The translations under genes and the position numbers were made by a program. From contig NZ_LWCS01000002.1 in NCBI RefSeq assembly GCF_001650495.1, positions 186,001 to 250,000 of the forward strand: a stretch of DNA of 64,000 nucleotides, read 5' to 3'. The DNA comes from Mycolicibacterium iranicum. GTDB taxonomy: Bacteria; Actinomycetota; Actinomycetes; Mycobacteriales; Mycobacteriaceae. Below are positions 17,240 to 26,176 of this stretch, piece by piece. The notes below the pieces were generated by a model. That model was not told where the DNA came from, made no database searches, and saw only the letters and a program-made list of their open reading frames with translations. The first letter of the stretch is position 1, and each line of letters opens with the position of its first letter.

Positions 17240-17545
17240 CTAGGCAGCCTCGACGACCACTGTGCCGTCATCTGAGATGGTGATGACCACGTCCATGTCA
17301 TCAGAATCGTCGATGATCGTCAGCAGCTCGATCACCGCAGTCCGGAGTTCGGGCGCGTCCAGGTTCTGAACGGTTTCGCGGTTGTCCGGATTACCCCCGG
17401 GCGCGGCAGGTAGGTTTGCGGACTCGTTCTGGGTGTCGGAGGTGTTCTGGCTTTCCGTTGTATCAGTCATGAGCTCAACGGTATTCAGCCCTTCGCCGAC
17501 AGTGGACGGCCCGGCAGGTCCATTCTCGGGCCCCGACTTCGTCAT
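17240..17545 (-). CDS. Small acidic hypothetical protein
   Basis: Up to 101 residues, low-complexity N-terminus rich in T, S, N and E, then a compact C-terminal part (about residues 60-100) with LRTAVIELLTIID and DVVITISDDGTVVVEAA. I do not recognise the family. The start is uncertain: ATG 17545 or an in-frame ATG 17470 (MTDTTESQ); neither has a strong ribosome site. Its 23-nt spacing from the PfpI gene suggests an operon. Confidence 0.5.
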   Translation of the reverse strand: MTKSGPENGPAGPSTVGEGLNTVELMTDTTESQNTSDTQNESANLPAAPGGNPDNRETVQNLDAPELRTAVIELLTIIDDSDDMDVVITISDDGTVVVEAA

Positions 17546-17833
17546 GAGGAATCACTTCAACGATGCGGGAGTTTCCTGGGCCGAGTCCCCGCAGCACGGG
17601 AGAAATGTGGAAGAAATCGGCGCGCCGACATGCTGTCGCTGACGCGGCCGGCGGTCTTGGACACGCGAAACGTGCGGGCTCCGCCAGGCCTGAAGGCTTT
17701 GTGGCGGTCTTGATCCGCCAGCACAGATGGCCCGTCGACTCTTGCTCACCACAGGTTGGTGTGCGGCAACGCAAAACCAGGCATTGTCCGAGGAACACGA
17801 CCGCTGCGTGGAATGACAGATGGAGATGATCCG

Positions 17834-18214
17834 ATGGATGCCCACGAGTTCTATCGCGGCGTCGCCGAGCGCACCATGCTGTCGAAGGGAGAGGCCGCCG
17901 ATCTGACGCGTGCCGTACTTGAGGTCTTGGCGATGCGTGTCAGTTTCGGAGAGGTACGGCACCTGATCCGAGCGCTCCCCGACGAGCTGGCCGAGTCCGT
18001 GCGATGGAACAGCAAAGGGCGCAGGAGATTCAACCTCGATGACCTGATAAAGCGGGTCAGCAGCCGCACCGGTCTGAACAGGACCGAGACCATGGCCGGT
18101 GTGGAGGCGGTGCTGCTGACCTTGCGGGAAGCGGTTGACAGGAAGGCGTTCAACGACTTCGTGTCACAGCTCCCCACCGAATTCACGGGACTGCTTCAGT
18201 CGCCCAATCCGTGA
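17834..18214 (+). CDS. DUF2267 domain protein
   Basis: 126 residues, all helical in appearance, matching DUF2267: EFYRGVAERTMLSKGEAADLTRAVLEVLAMRVSFGE, then LIRALPDELAESVRW and a second half repeating the pattern (RTGLNRTETMAGVEAVLLTLREAV). ATG at 17834 has GGAG eight nt upstream. Family function unknown; members often sit near stress and dormancy genes in actinobacteria. The 288 nt before it hold no convincing gene. Confidence 0.85.
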   Translation: MDAHEFYRGVAERTMLSKGEAADLTRAVLEVLAMRVSFGEVRHLIRALPDELAESVRWNSKGRRRFNLDDLIKRVSSRTGLNRTETMAGVEAVLLTLREAVDRKAFNDFVSQLPTEFTGLLQSPNP

Positions 18215-18313
18215 GGGTGCAACGATATCGTCGGCCGTGCTTGTGAAGCTGTGGTTCTACAGGCTGCGATGGGGACTGAACGAACTGCGTGTGACCGGTC
18301 ATCAGCGGCACAT

Positions 18314-19750
18314 TCAGCCGAAGCGCCGCACGATGCGCTCACTGTCGTTGTACGCACCCCAGCCCGGAGTCCCGCTTCGGGCGAACGAAACCCATGAACC
18401 GTGCATCTGTTGGGCCAGCACCCCAGGAGCCTGCTCGGGCCCCAGAAGACCTCTCGGCCCGTGTAGCCAGTCCGAGCCTGCGATGTCGAAAACGAAAGGA
18501 AGTTCGACCGTGTGCGCGGCACCGAGTTTGCCCTGCAACGCCGTCGATCGAAACCCGAATCTGTAGACGTAGGTACCGCGCTTCGAGAGGGAGGAGTGAG
18601 CCAGTGCCATCCGGGCGGAGCCGGCCCCGAAGAGTGCATCGCCGAGCAGGGCGGAGCGCAGTTCACCGTGGGTGGCGTGAGGTCGTTCTGCGGCCAATGC
18701 CGCCGTGATGGCCTCGGGGTCCGAATGTTTCTGCGCGGCAACAGCCACGACATCCTCATGCTGCGAGTCGTCGAACTTGTTCTGGGGTACGAGGTAGAGG
18801 TTGCCCTCCTCGGTGTTGGTGCCGATCACCAATGCGACATCGGCCGCGGGGCCATCGAGCAGTGCATCGGCGGGTTGTCGGTCGAGGACGATGCTGAACG
18901 GGCTCAGACCCACCAGCGGGTCGGTGGCTGTCGAGGTGCGCAGATCGAGGCCCGCAAGCCGTGGCAGCACAGCCACGAATGCTTCATCGGGAACGCCGAC
19001 GAATCCGTCCGCTGTGGGCTCCACGCCCAGCTCGGCCGCAGCGGTCCGGGTGACGCGGGCTGCCTGCTCCGGCGTGAAAGCACCTGTGCCACTGCCACTT
19101 TGCATGATGGCCCGCTGGAACAACCCGCCGGCGTCCGGCATGGCCAGCAATGCCCCGACCAGGGTGGCGCCGGCGGACTGGCCGAACACCGTCACATTGT
19201 CGGGATCTCCCCCGAAAACCCCGACCGTGTTCTGAACCCAGTCGAGGGCGGCGAGCACGTCGAGCAAACCGCGGTTGCGCGGTGCCCCGGCGACGTCGAG
19301 GAAACCCGGCACACCAAGGCGGTAGTTGACTGTGACCAGGACGATGCCGTCACGGGCGAAGGCCCGGCCGTCATACAGCGCCGCCCTGCTGGACCCGGTG
19401 ACGAATCCGCCGCCGTGGACGAACACCATCACCGGCCGGGCCGCGTCGTCGGCAGCGGGAGTGTGCACATCGAGCGTGAGGTAGTCGTTGCCAGGCACCC
19501 AACCGGGTCCGAAGTAGGGCCCCATGTCGAGCGCGCCGAAATCGCGGACGGGCTGTGGTGCCGTCGCGCCGGCGTTGACGGCGTCGCGGACGCCCTCCCA
19601 ACCCGGGTGCGGCGCCGGTGCGGCAAAGCGGGCCGCTCCCGTCGGGGTGGTGGCGTACGGGATGGCACGGTAGCGCTCGCCGTCGTCGTCGCGGATACCG
19701 CCAACCGCGCCAGAAGGAGTGTGTACAACAGGAAAGGTCGTATGAGACAA
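18314..19750 (-). CDS. Type B carboxylesterase/lipase
   Basis: 478 residues, typical length. The oxyanion loop HGGGF (about 112-116), nucleophile S192 in the FGQSAGA elbow, and NYRLGVPGFLD are all clear; a downstream acidic residue and histidine (HTVELPFVF) complete the triad. The start is TTG at 19750, with AGGAG five nt upstream. It lies 20 nt behind the metallo-beta-lactamase-fold gene, so the two probably form an operon that hydrolyses an ester or lactone. Confidence 0.92.
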   Translation of the reverse strand: MSHTTFPVVHTPSGAVGGIRDDDGERYRAIPYATTPTGAARFAAPAPHPGWEGVRDAVNAGATAPQPVRDFGALDMGPYFGPGWVPGNDYLTLDVHTPAADDAARPVMVFVHGGGFVTGSSRAALYDGRAFARDGIVLVTVNYRLGVPGFLDVAGAPRNRGLLDVLAALDWVQNTVGVFGGDPDNVTVFGQSAGATLVGALLAMPDAGGLFQRAIMQSGSGTGAFTPEQAARVTRTAAAELGVEPTADGFVGVPDEAFVAVLPRLAGLDLRTSTATDPLVGLSPFSIVLDRQPADALLDGPAADVALVIGTNTEEGNLYLVPQNKFDDSQHEDVVAVAAQKHSDPEAITAALAAERPHATHGELRSALLGDALFGAGSARMALAHSSLSKRGTYVYRFGFRSTALQGKLGAAHTVELPFVFDIAGSDWLHGPRGLLGPEQAPGVLAQQMHGSWVSFARSGTPGWGAYNDSERIVRRFG

Positions 19751-19770
19751 GGGTTCTCCTGCGATGAAGG

Positions 19771-20676
19771 TCAGCTGATACGCGAGAAGGGAGCCCAGCC
19801 CTTGATCGCGAAGCGCGGGCCGTCACGGATCACCTCGACGGCGCCATGCCCGCCGAGGTGCGCCGGGAACAGCAGCGCGTTGTCGTCGCTGGCACGGCCC
19901 AACAGTGCGTGCCTGGTGGTGCGTGATTGCTCCGGATCCTCGCAGAAGCAACTGTTGGTCTGCGGTGCCATGATCTGCAGCGGGCTGTGGATGAGATCAC
20001 CGACGAACACCGCGCGGTCACTGCCCGATTCGAGAGTCAGCGCCGATGATCCGGGGGTATGTCCAGGTGCGAGGTCCAACCGCAAATTGGCGTCGATCTG
20101 ATACGTGGTGTCCCACAGCTGGGTCAACCCCGCCTGGTGGACCGGGGCCACGCTGTCTTCGAACACATTCTGGTTCCCGCGGCCGAGAGCGGGTTTGTGG
20201 TTGTTGGCGGGGTTCCAGAAGTCGAAATCGCGTTGTGGCATCAGGTAGGTCGCCTTCGGAAAGGTGGGGACCCACGTCCTGCCGTCCAGTCGGGTGTTCC
20301 AGCCCACGTGGTCGATGTGCAGATGGGTGTTGATCACCAGGTCGACATCGTCGGGCTGGACGCCTGCGCGAGCCAGGTTGTGCAGGAATGTGGTGTCCAG
20401 CCTGCTCCACACCGGGGCATATGGCCGTTCCTTGTGGTTGCCGACACCGGTGTCGACCAGAATAATTCGCCCCTCGCTGCGCAGCACCCAGGTCTGGATC
20501 GCGGACATGCAGGTGTTGGGCCCTGGCTCCCAGAAGTCCGGAACCAACCAGTCGCGGTGGGCGTCCCACTCGGGCGCGCTGCTGTCGGGAAAGAACTCCG
20601 CGGGACTCATGTCGACTGATCCGTAGTACTCCTTGACGCGGATGACGGTGACGTCACCCAACTCGATCTGATCCAT
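19771..20676 (-). CDS. Metallo-beta-lactamase fold hydrolase
   Basis: 301 residues with the zinc motif T-H-L-H-I-D-H (H118, H120, D122, H123), the upstream VDTGVGN strand and downstream GHTPGS and FVGDLIH ligands. It resembles lactonase/quorum-quenching-type hydrolases, but the substrate is not known. ATG at 20676 follows AAGGGG. First gene of a two-gene operon with the carboxylesterase; divergent from an MmyB-like regulator that may control it. Confidence 0.9.
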   Translation of the reverse strand: MDQIELGDVTVIRVKEYYGSVDMSPAEFFPDSSAPEWDAHRDWLVPDFWEPGPNTCMSAIQTWVLRSEGRIILVDTGVGNHKERPYAPVWSRLDTTFLHNLARAGVQPDDVDLVINTHLHIDHVGWNTRLDGRTWVPTFPKATYLMPQRDFDFWNPANNHKPALGRGNQNVFEDSVAPVHQAGLTQLWDTTYQIDANLRLDLAPGHTPGSSALTLESGSDRAVFVGDLIHSPLQIMAPQTNSCFCEDPEQSRTTRHALLGRASDDNALLFPAHLGGHGAVEVIRDGPRFAIKGWAPFSRIS

Positions 20677-20743
20677 GGGACCCCTTGGTCATCGACAGTG
20701 TTTCGGCGGCAGCCACGAGTCTGTCGACGGGTCGCGGTCCGCG

Positions 20744-20781
20744 GCCACACCCCGTCGGTCCTACCCCCGGGAGGGTGTGGC
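20744..20781. promoter_or_regulatory. Spaced inverted repeat in the divergent MBL/MmyB promoter region
   Basis: GCCACACCC (20744-20752) and GGGTGTGGC (20773-20781) are exact inverted repeats with a 20-nt spacer, so the half-sites are about three helical turns apart. It may be the operator of the adjacent helix-turn-helix regulator. Confidence 0.35.
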
Positions 20782-20812
20782 TGAGATCGGGCAACACGCG
20801 GACACTCGAGAG

Positions 20813-21712
20813 ATGGACGGACCTGGGCCGCTCGGTGAGTTCCTGCAGGCGCGCCGCGCACGTACTCGCCCCGAGGAGATCGGTGTGCACGACTTCGGGG
20901 TGCGCCGGCGGGTGCTAGGTCTGCGCCGCGACGAGGTGGCGCAGCTGGCGGGGGTCAGCGTGTCCTACTACACGCGACTGGAGCAGGGGATCTCCCGCGG
21001 CGCCTCCCCCGAGGTCCTCGACGCGATCGCCCGCGCTATGCGCCTGGACACCCACGAACACGAGCATCTCGTCCGGTTGGCCGAGGCCACGAGGCGGGCG
21101 CCGCGAGCCCGCCGGCCCCAGCCGGAGAGGGTGCGCACCGAGACACGGGACCTGATGCGTGCCCTCGACGGGGTTCCGGCCCTGGTTCTGGGCCGGCGCA
21201 CCGATGTACTGGCCTGGAATCACCTCGGCCACGCGCTGCTGGCCGGGCATGTCAATCCGGCCGCCGTAGACGACGTGGGAAATCGGCCCAATATGAGCCG
21301 GATGATGTTCCTGGACAAGCACAATCGTGAGCTCTACTCGGACTGGCGGCGCAAGGCCAGGGCGGTGGTGGGCAATTTACGTATCGCCGTGGGCCGGCAC
21401 CCGGAGGACCCTGACCTCGCCGCTCTCATCGGTGAGCTGACGATGAAGAGCCCAGAGTTCGTGGCCATGTGGGGTGATCACCGGATCACCCCGTGCGACG
21501 CCGCGGCGTACGAGCTTCACCATCCGGTCATCGGTGCCGTGACCGTCACCCAGCAGACCCTGGCCATCGCACGTTCACCCGAACAGAGTCTGATCGTGGT
21601 CACCACCGTCGCGGGATCGCCGTCGGAGCAGGCTCTGGCGCTGTTGCGCAGCCTCGGCGCACCCGTGCGCGACCCTGCCCTGCCCGAACAGTCCCGCAAT
21701 CGAGCCTCGTAG
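20813..21712 (+). CDS. XRE-type regulator with MmyB-like ligand-binding domain (first of two)
   Basis: 299 residues. The N-terminal HTH holds VLGLRRDEVAQLAGVSVSYYTRLEQGISRGASPEVLDAIARAM, followed by the MmyB-like domain with ALVLGRRTDVLAWNHLGHALL and NMSRMMFLD. Related proteins bind fatty-acid-like ligands and repress a neighbouring oxidoreductase. ATG at 20813 fits the usual length; an upstream frame to 20675 overlaps the divergent gene. Divergent from the MBL hydrolase-esterase operon. Confidence 0.9.
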   Translation: MDGPGPLGEFLQARRARTRPEEIGVHDFGVRRRVLGLRRDEVAQLAGVSVSYYTRLEQGISRGASPEVLDAIARAMRLDTHEHEHLVRLAEATRRAPRARRPQPERVRTETRDLMRALDGVPALVLGRRTDVLAWNHLGHALLAGHVNPAAVDDVGNRPNMSRMMFLDKHNRELYSDWRRKARAVVGNLRIAVGRHPEDPDLAALIGELTMKSPEFVAMWGDHRITPCDAAAYELHHPVIGAVTVTQQTLAIARSPEQSLIVVTTVAGSPSEQALALLRSLGAPVRDPALPEQSRNRAS

Positions 21713-21790
21713 AAGCCACGGTTGCCCGCGTGGTCGGAAGCCAGAATCGCCGAACGGTTTGCGGCGTTGCCAGCTGCGATGATGTTCCCT

Positions 21791-22636
21791 ATGGATGGCG
21801 CTACGGCACATCGCACAGCAGAGCTCTCCTCCTTCTTGCGAGCGAGGCGGCAAGCCCTGACGCCGCAGGACGCCGGCCTGATACCGGGCGCCGGCCGGCG
21901 CGTTCAAGGCCTTCGCCGAGAGGAGCTGGCACTCCTGGCCGGATTGAGCACCGACTACTACCGCAGGCTCGAACAAGGTCGCGAGCATCACCCGTCGCTA
22001 CAAGTGCTTCGCGCACTTGCGCGCGCGTTGCACCTCGACACGCACGCGACCGCGTACCTCATCTCACTCGTCCATCCATCCCCCCTCGCAGCGCCGGCAC
22101 ACGCCACCGCCGCCGCCTCTATGGGCGTCCAGCTCCTCCTCGACCATGGACTGCGCGTGCCGGCGTTCGCCGTCGACCTCGGCCTCAACGTCCTTGCCAT
22201 CAACGCCACCGGCCGCGCGCTCTACAGCGGCTTTGCCGACACCGACAACCTTGCCCGCATGGTGTTCCTCGACCCTGCCGCCAGAAGTTTCTACCCAAAC
22301 TGGCACCACGTGGCCACTCAGACGGTCGGCAATCTCCGTTGGGGACTGACCCGATTCCCCGGTGACGACCGCGTTGCCGCGATCGTGGATGAAATCTCCT
22401 CTCAGAGCGAGGTTTTCACCGAGCTGTGGGCGACACACCACGTACGTCCGCGAACCGGCGAGGACAAACTCTTCCATCACCCGCAGCTCGGCGAATTGCG
22501 CCTCCACTTCGAGGCGCTTGAGCTCGCGGACGCCCCCGACCAGCGGCTGTTTGTCTACTGTGCGCTCGACGGGGGGCAATATCCCGACGCCGTCGCTCAG
22601 TTGGAAACCCTCACTGAATCGGCCGTGTCCCCTTAG
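21791..22636 (+). CDS. XRE-type regulator with MmyB-like ligand-binding domain (second of two)
   Basis: 281 residues with the same layout as its upstream neighbour: ELSSFLRARRQALTPQDAGL, RVQGLRREELALLAGLSTDYYRRLEQGREHHPS, then LNVLAINATGRALYSGF and NLARMVFLDP. ATG at 21791 gives the normal family N-terminus; earlier ATGs at 21779-21782 are possible. It is 78 nt behind the first copy and convergent with an aldo/keto reductase. MmyB-like regulators typically repress adjacent SDR/AKR genes, which fits. Confidence 0.87.
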   Translation: MDGATAHRTAELSSFLRARRQALTPQDAGLIPGAGRRVQGLRREELALLAGLSTDYYRRLEQGREHHPSLQVLRALARALHLDTHATAYLISLVHPSPLAAPAHATAAASMGVQLLLDHGLRVPAFAVDLGLNVLAINATGRALYSGFADTDNLARMVFLDPAARSFYPNWHHVATQTVGNLRWGLTRFPGDDRVAAIVDEISSQSEVFTELWATHHVRPRTGEDKLFHHPQLGELRLHFEALELADAPDQRLFVYCALDGGQYPDAVAQLETLTESAVSP

Positions 22637-22690
22637 CATCAAATCTAGAGCAGCACAACCTGATTCACTGCACCATGTTGCGATACTCGA

Positions 22691-23584
22691 TCAGTGGGAA
22701 GCCGCGCAGAGCAACTCGAGTTGTTCCGGTGTCAGCTCAACTTCGGCGGCTGCCATATTCTCCTCCAGATGTGTGCGGCGCGATGTGCCCGGGATGGGAA
22801 GCATGACCGGTGAGAGATGCAGCAGCCAGGCGATCGCCACCTGCCCCACACTGCGATTGTGAGCGCGGGCGACATCCGCGAGGGCTTGATGGGCCTCTGC
22901 CAGTCCCCCCTGCGCCACCGGCGCCCAGGGAATGAACGCGAGCCCATCGCGTTCGCACACTTCCAGCATGTCTGCGGCACTCCGGTCCATGACGTTGAAC
23001 CGACTTTGAACACTCACGATATCGGCGATCTGCCGCGCCTCGTCCAGTTGCGCCACCGTGCATTGCGACATGCCGATCTCGCGGATCTTGCCCTCATCCT
23101 GAAGCACCTTCAGTTCCCCGATCTGTTCTGCCAGCGGTACTTTCGGGTCCACTCGGTGCAACTGCAACAGATCGATCTGATCGACGCCCAAGCGGCGCAT
23201 GCTCATCAACACCTGCTGCCGCAGGTATTCGGGCCGCCCCACCGGCGGCCACGCCGCCGCGCCGAGGCGTTTCGGTCCCAAGTCGGTGTCAATGACGTCT
23301 GGCCCATTTCGGGTCAAGCCTGCCTTCGTCGCGATCACGACGTCATCGGGGTACGGATGCAGCGCCTCATACAGAATGCGTTCGGCGACATGCGGACCGT
23401 ACGAGTCGGCGGTGTCGATGAACTGCACACCGAGGTCAACCGCCCTACGCGCTACGGCGATGCACTCGTCCCGGTCTCGGGGCTCACCCCAGATCCCGCG
23501 GCCCGTGAATCTCATCGAACCAAAACCCAAGCGTGACAACTTCTTACCAGCAATGCTGATCGTCTGCGGATCCGCGTTCACCAT
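22691..23584 (-). CDS. Aldo/keto reductase (second)
   Basis: 297 residues. Catalytic tetrad D57 and Y62 (FIDTADSYG), K87 (ATKAG) and H143 (QLHRVD) is complete. ATG at 23584 is chosen because GGAGG lies eight nt upstream; longer frames upstream are unlikely. It belongs to the same superfamily as the reductase at 4391-5236 but is clearly a different subgroup. Probably repressed by one of the two neighbouring MmyB-like regulators (inference). Confidence 0.92.
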   Translation of the reverse strand: MVNADPQTISIAGKKLSRLGFGSMRFTGRGIWGEPRDRDECIAVARRAVDLGVQFIDTADSYGPHVAERILYEALHPYPDDVVIATKAGLTRNGPDVIDTDLGPKRLGAAAWPPVGRPEYLRQQVLMSMRRLGVDQIDLLQLHRVDPKVPLAEQIGELKVLQDEGKIREIGMSQCTVAQLDEARQIADIVSVQSRFNVMDRSAADMLEVCERDGLAFIPWAPVAQGGLAEAHQALADVARAHNRSVGQVAIAWLLHLSPVMLPIPGTSRRTHLEENMAAAEVELTPEQLELLCAASH

Positions 23585-23687
23585 TTCGACTACCTCCATT
23601 TCTGGTGTGCGATGTGGCTCGAGGGGCTCTTGCGCTCCCAGCTTCATCGGCGCCACTGCAACCACGCTAGGTGCCGACCGACGTGAG

Positions 23688-23711
23688 TAGGGGGGAGTAA
23701 TACACCCCCTA
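23688..23711. promoter_or_regulatory. Inverted repeat TAGGGGG/CCCCCTA upstream of aldo/keto reductase
   Basis: TAGGGGG (23688-23694) and CCCCCTA (23705-23711) with a 10-nt A/T-rich spacer. It lies about 105 nt upstream of the reductase start and just downstream of the alpha/beta hydrolase stop, so it may be an operator or a terminator. Confidence 0.35.
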
Positions 23712-23725
23712 AGCACCGGGGCCGA

Positions 23726-24628
23726 CTAACCGCCCCGAGCGGCCGCGTCGAATTCGCAGAACATGGTGGTGAAGTACGCCGGTTGCTCCTCGGCCACCCA
23801 GTGGCCACAGTCCGGGACAAGCTCATCAGTCACTGAATCAGCGACCTCTTCACACATTGCCCGGAAATGTTGTGCGAGAGGATTGGAAGCACCTCCGGAA
23901 GCCAATACGGGGATGGACAGCTTGCCGTGTTCGCGCAGCGCGGTGCGATTGTCTTCGGCGTCGCGGTCGAGCTCCCGATAGATCTCACACATTGCGCGCA
24001 TGGCTCCTGCGGCTTCGTAGGCGCGGGCGTAAACGTCGAGGTCATCGTTGGAGATCGCATCCGGTTGGTAGGTCAACTCATCGAAGAATCGGTTGATGTA
24101 CCACCTTTCACGCCCGTGCGTGAGGTAGACCGCGATGTCCGGGTTGGCATGAAAGGAGAACTGCCAGGCGGACTTCTGAGCCACGCGCCATTCGTAGTAG
24201 TCGGTGCCCGGCAGCGGAGCCTCCATGAAGGTGGCGCTGACGACATCCTCGCGGTAGCGCAAGGCAAAACTCAGGGCCAGTGTCGACCCGAGATCATGAC
24301 CGACAAGAGAGATGGGCTCCTTCACTCCCAGCGCTTCGCGCACGAGCGTGTGGATATCACCGGCCATAGTCCATTTGTCGTACCCGCCGCGGGGTCTGTC
24401 CGATGCACCGGCGCCGCGATAGTCGGGCATGATCACGCGGTAGCCGGCGACCGCGAGCGGCATCATGACCTTGCGCCACTCGTATCGGGTTTGAGGCGCG
24501 CCGTGAAGAAGTACCACCGTCATCGCCGGTTCAGGCGGCGCGGCGACGGTGTAGCCGATGCGAATCGACTTGTCGACATCAACCCAGGCCCGACCGTGGT
24601 GGACAACGACATCGTCTGCGTTGGTCAT
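23726..24628 (-). CDS. Alpha/beta hydrolase (epoxide hydrolase/haloacetate dehalogenase-like)
   Basis: 300 residues. Oxyanion motif LLHGAPQTRYEW, nucleophile D112 in the VGHDLGS elbow and catalytic H276 (PDCGHW) are visible. An aspartate nucleophile is typical of epoxide hydrolases and haloalkane/haloacetate dehalogenases rather than esterases. ATG at 24628 has AAAGG upstream. An epoxide hydrolase would suit an alkene monooxygenase pathway, but the distance to the monooxygenase is large and the substrate is not established. Confidence 0.9.
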   Translation of the reverse strand: MTNADDVVVHHGRAWVDVDKSIRIGYTVAAPPEPAMTVVLLHGAPQTRYEWRKVMMPLAVAGYRVIMPDYRGAGASDRPRGGYDKWTMAGDIHTLVREALGVKEPISLVGHDLGSTLALSFALRYREDVVSATFMEAPLPGTDYYEWRVAQKSAWQFSFHANPDIAVYLTHGRERWYINRFFDELTYQPDAISNDDLDVYARAYEAAGAMRAMCEIYRELDRDAEDNRTALREHGKLSIPVLASGGASNPLAQHFRAMCEEVADSVTDELVPDCGHWVAEEQPAYFTTMFCEFDAAARGG

Positions 24629-25431
24629 GGTGTGCGCCTTTCTGTGTCCTATACGGCGTGTCAACGGCCAGGGTCGACGCAGAATTGCCGCGAAGGGGGG
24701 AACAGGTCGGCCCCCCAGACACGACTTCCCCGATGTATGGACCCTTATGGGAGGAACTCTGGACGAATGAGCCGTGGATCTCCGGCTGCGTCAACATGCT
24801 GGCATCGGGATCGCGCAGTCAATACGCCAATGCGCCGGTGACCCCCGTGGGCAACGTCCACTGGGCCGGGCGAAGGCATCCTTGGATGACCATCCGGGGT
24901 ACATGGACTGCGCCGAGCGGGCCGCCGCCGAGATCTGCAGGGCCGAGACGCGGGCAGTGACCGGACGTTCAGATAAGAAGCAACATGAGCTGTGTACTGA
25001 GCATGTGGCTTCTCATGTTTCGCTTCCGTCTCGCAGTTTCCTCTCCCATATCCACAGCATCAACGACGCGGATGCAGGCATGCGAGCCATCGGCCTACAG
25101 ACCCACGCACACGTGGGTCGATTCGTTACCGTGATGCCATTCGACGAGGCCCTGCCGGAGGGCCCGTTCCTCCCCAGATTCTTGGTTGCGATGTACCTCG
25201 ACGCCATGCCCTGAACAGTGACCCTACGGGCCGGACCACAGTGACGGATCTACGAACACCGACGGGCCGACGCCACCGCCGGGAAATCGGATTCTTGTAC
25301 GTCGGCGCTAGAACAGCGCGTGACACCAATGATCCAAGACAGGGCCGGCAAGTCAGAAAATCAACACGGATTGTTCCTCTGCCACCGGGGTTCCCCCGAT
25401 ACCAGCGGCCAACGCGGTCCGCCGCACACCG
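24629..25431. other. Gene-poor stretch with one recognisable remnant
   Basis: 803 nt with no intact gene. It contains the monoamine-oxidase remnant at 24727-24963. The remainder up to the TetR stop has only short frames without family resemblance. Confidence 0.45.
24727..24963 (+). pseudogene. Remnant of flavin monoamine oxidase C-terminus, frameshifted
   Basis: One frame reads NEPWISGCVN and then VGNVHWAG, the FAD-site strand of amine oxidases. A different frame continues with DDHPGYMDCAERAAAEI, the next family block (usually W-x-G-Y-M-D-G-A-x-x-S-G-E-R-A-A). The frame changes near 24868-24872, so a single-base indel has occurred. The rest of the ~450-residue enzyme is absent. This is a dead gene end. 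Confidence 0.7.
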
Positions 25432-26016
25432 CTAGTTCGGTAGCAACCCTGCAGACCGGTAGCCGTCAATCAAGTGATCGTAGATCGCGGCATCGGATCT
25501 GCCACGGGCGATCAGCTGCGCTCCCGCCACGGCCGCGTATATGGACCGGGCGCGCGCTTCAACCTCGGCAGGGGGGCTGTCGTAGGCCTTCGACAACGCG
25601 GTGGTCAACCATGTGACCTGCACATCGGTGAAGTGCTGCACCTCTTCGCGCACCTGCTCAGGGAGGTCGTCATACTCAGCGGTCATAAAGCTGCACAGAC
25701 ACAGCCGATTTCCATTCTCGAGCGCCCGCCGAAACAGCTTCGGATACGCCGTCAGTGCCCCTACAGGGTCCGAGGATTCCTCCGCTACAGACTGCAGCAC
25801 GGCCGCGGCGTCCTCCCAGTACCTGCGCGCCACAGCGGCACCGAGGTCGGCCTTACTCGGGAAGTAGTGGTAAATGCTCGCCGCCTTGATTCCCACCTCT
25901 TTGGCCAGTTCACGATAGCTGAGGCCCGCATAGCCTTTGGACTGCACAGTCTCCCGCGCCGCCCGCAGAATCTGCTCACGCACTGGGGTTTCAGCGTCGC
26001 GGACCACTGTCGTCAC
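25432..26016 (-). CDS. TetR/AcrR-family transcriptional regulator
   Basis: 194 residues. The N-terminal HTH is typical: ILRAARETVQSKGYAGLSYR, ELAKEVGIKAASIYHYFPSK, ADLGAAV. The C-terminal ligand domain has GNRLCLCSFMTAEYDDLPEQV. It is divergent from the amidase, with a strong operator between them, so autorepression plus repression of the amidase-epimerase genes is likely. Confidence 0.93.
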   Translation of the reverse strand: MTTVVRDAETPVREQILRAARETVQSKGYAGLSYRELAKEVGIKAASIYHYFPSKADLGAAVARRYWEDAAAVLQSVAEESSDPVGALTAYPKLFRRALENGNRLCLCSFMTAEYDDLPEQVREEVQHFTDVQVTWLTTALSKAYDSPPAEVEARARSIYAAVAGAQLIARGRSDAAIYDHLIDGYRSAGLLPN

Positions 26017-26074
26017 TCCTCCTCGTCGTATCGATGGCGGTTCTGTCTAGGCTGCCGGCCTTCAAGCTACCAGT

Positions 26075-26107
26075 CGGCAGGTAGACAGCCTACCTGCCGA
26101 CAGGTAG
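26075..26107. promoter_or_regulatory. TetR operator with three half-sites
   Basis: CGGCAGGTAG (26075-26084) and CTACCTGCCG (26090-26099) are exact 10-bp inverted repeats with a 5-nt spacer. A third half-site CAGGTAG at 26101-26107 pairs with CTACCTG to give a second, overlapping dyad. It lies between the divergent TetR and amidase genes, about 60 nt upstream of the TetR start. Confidence 0.75.
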
Positions 26108-26176
26108 GGTAAGAGAATATGAATGGCTTCGTCGGCATGACGGTCGACTTTCCCACCGACACCCGAGGTAATCGAC

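Noticed and set aside
18512..20101. Plus-strand open frame of 529 codons
   Set aside because: Antisense to the carboxylesterase and MBL hydrolase, both with complete active sites.
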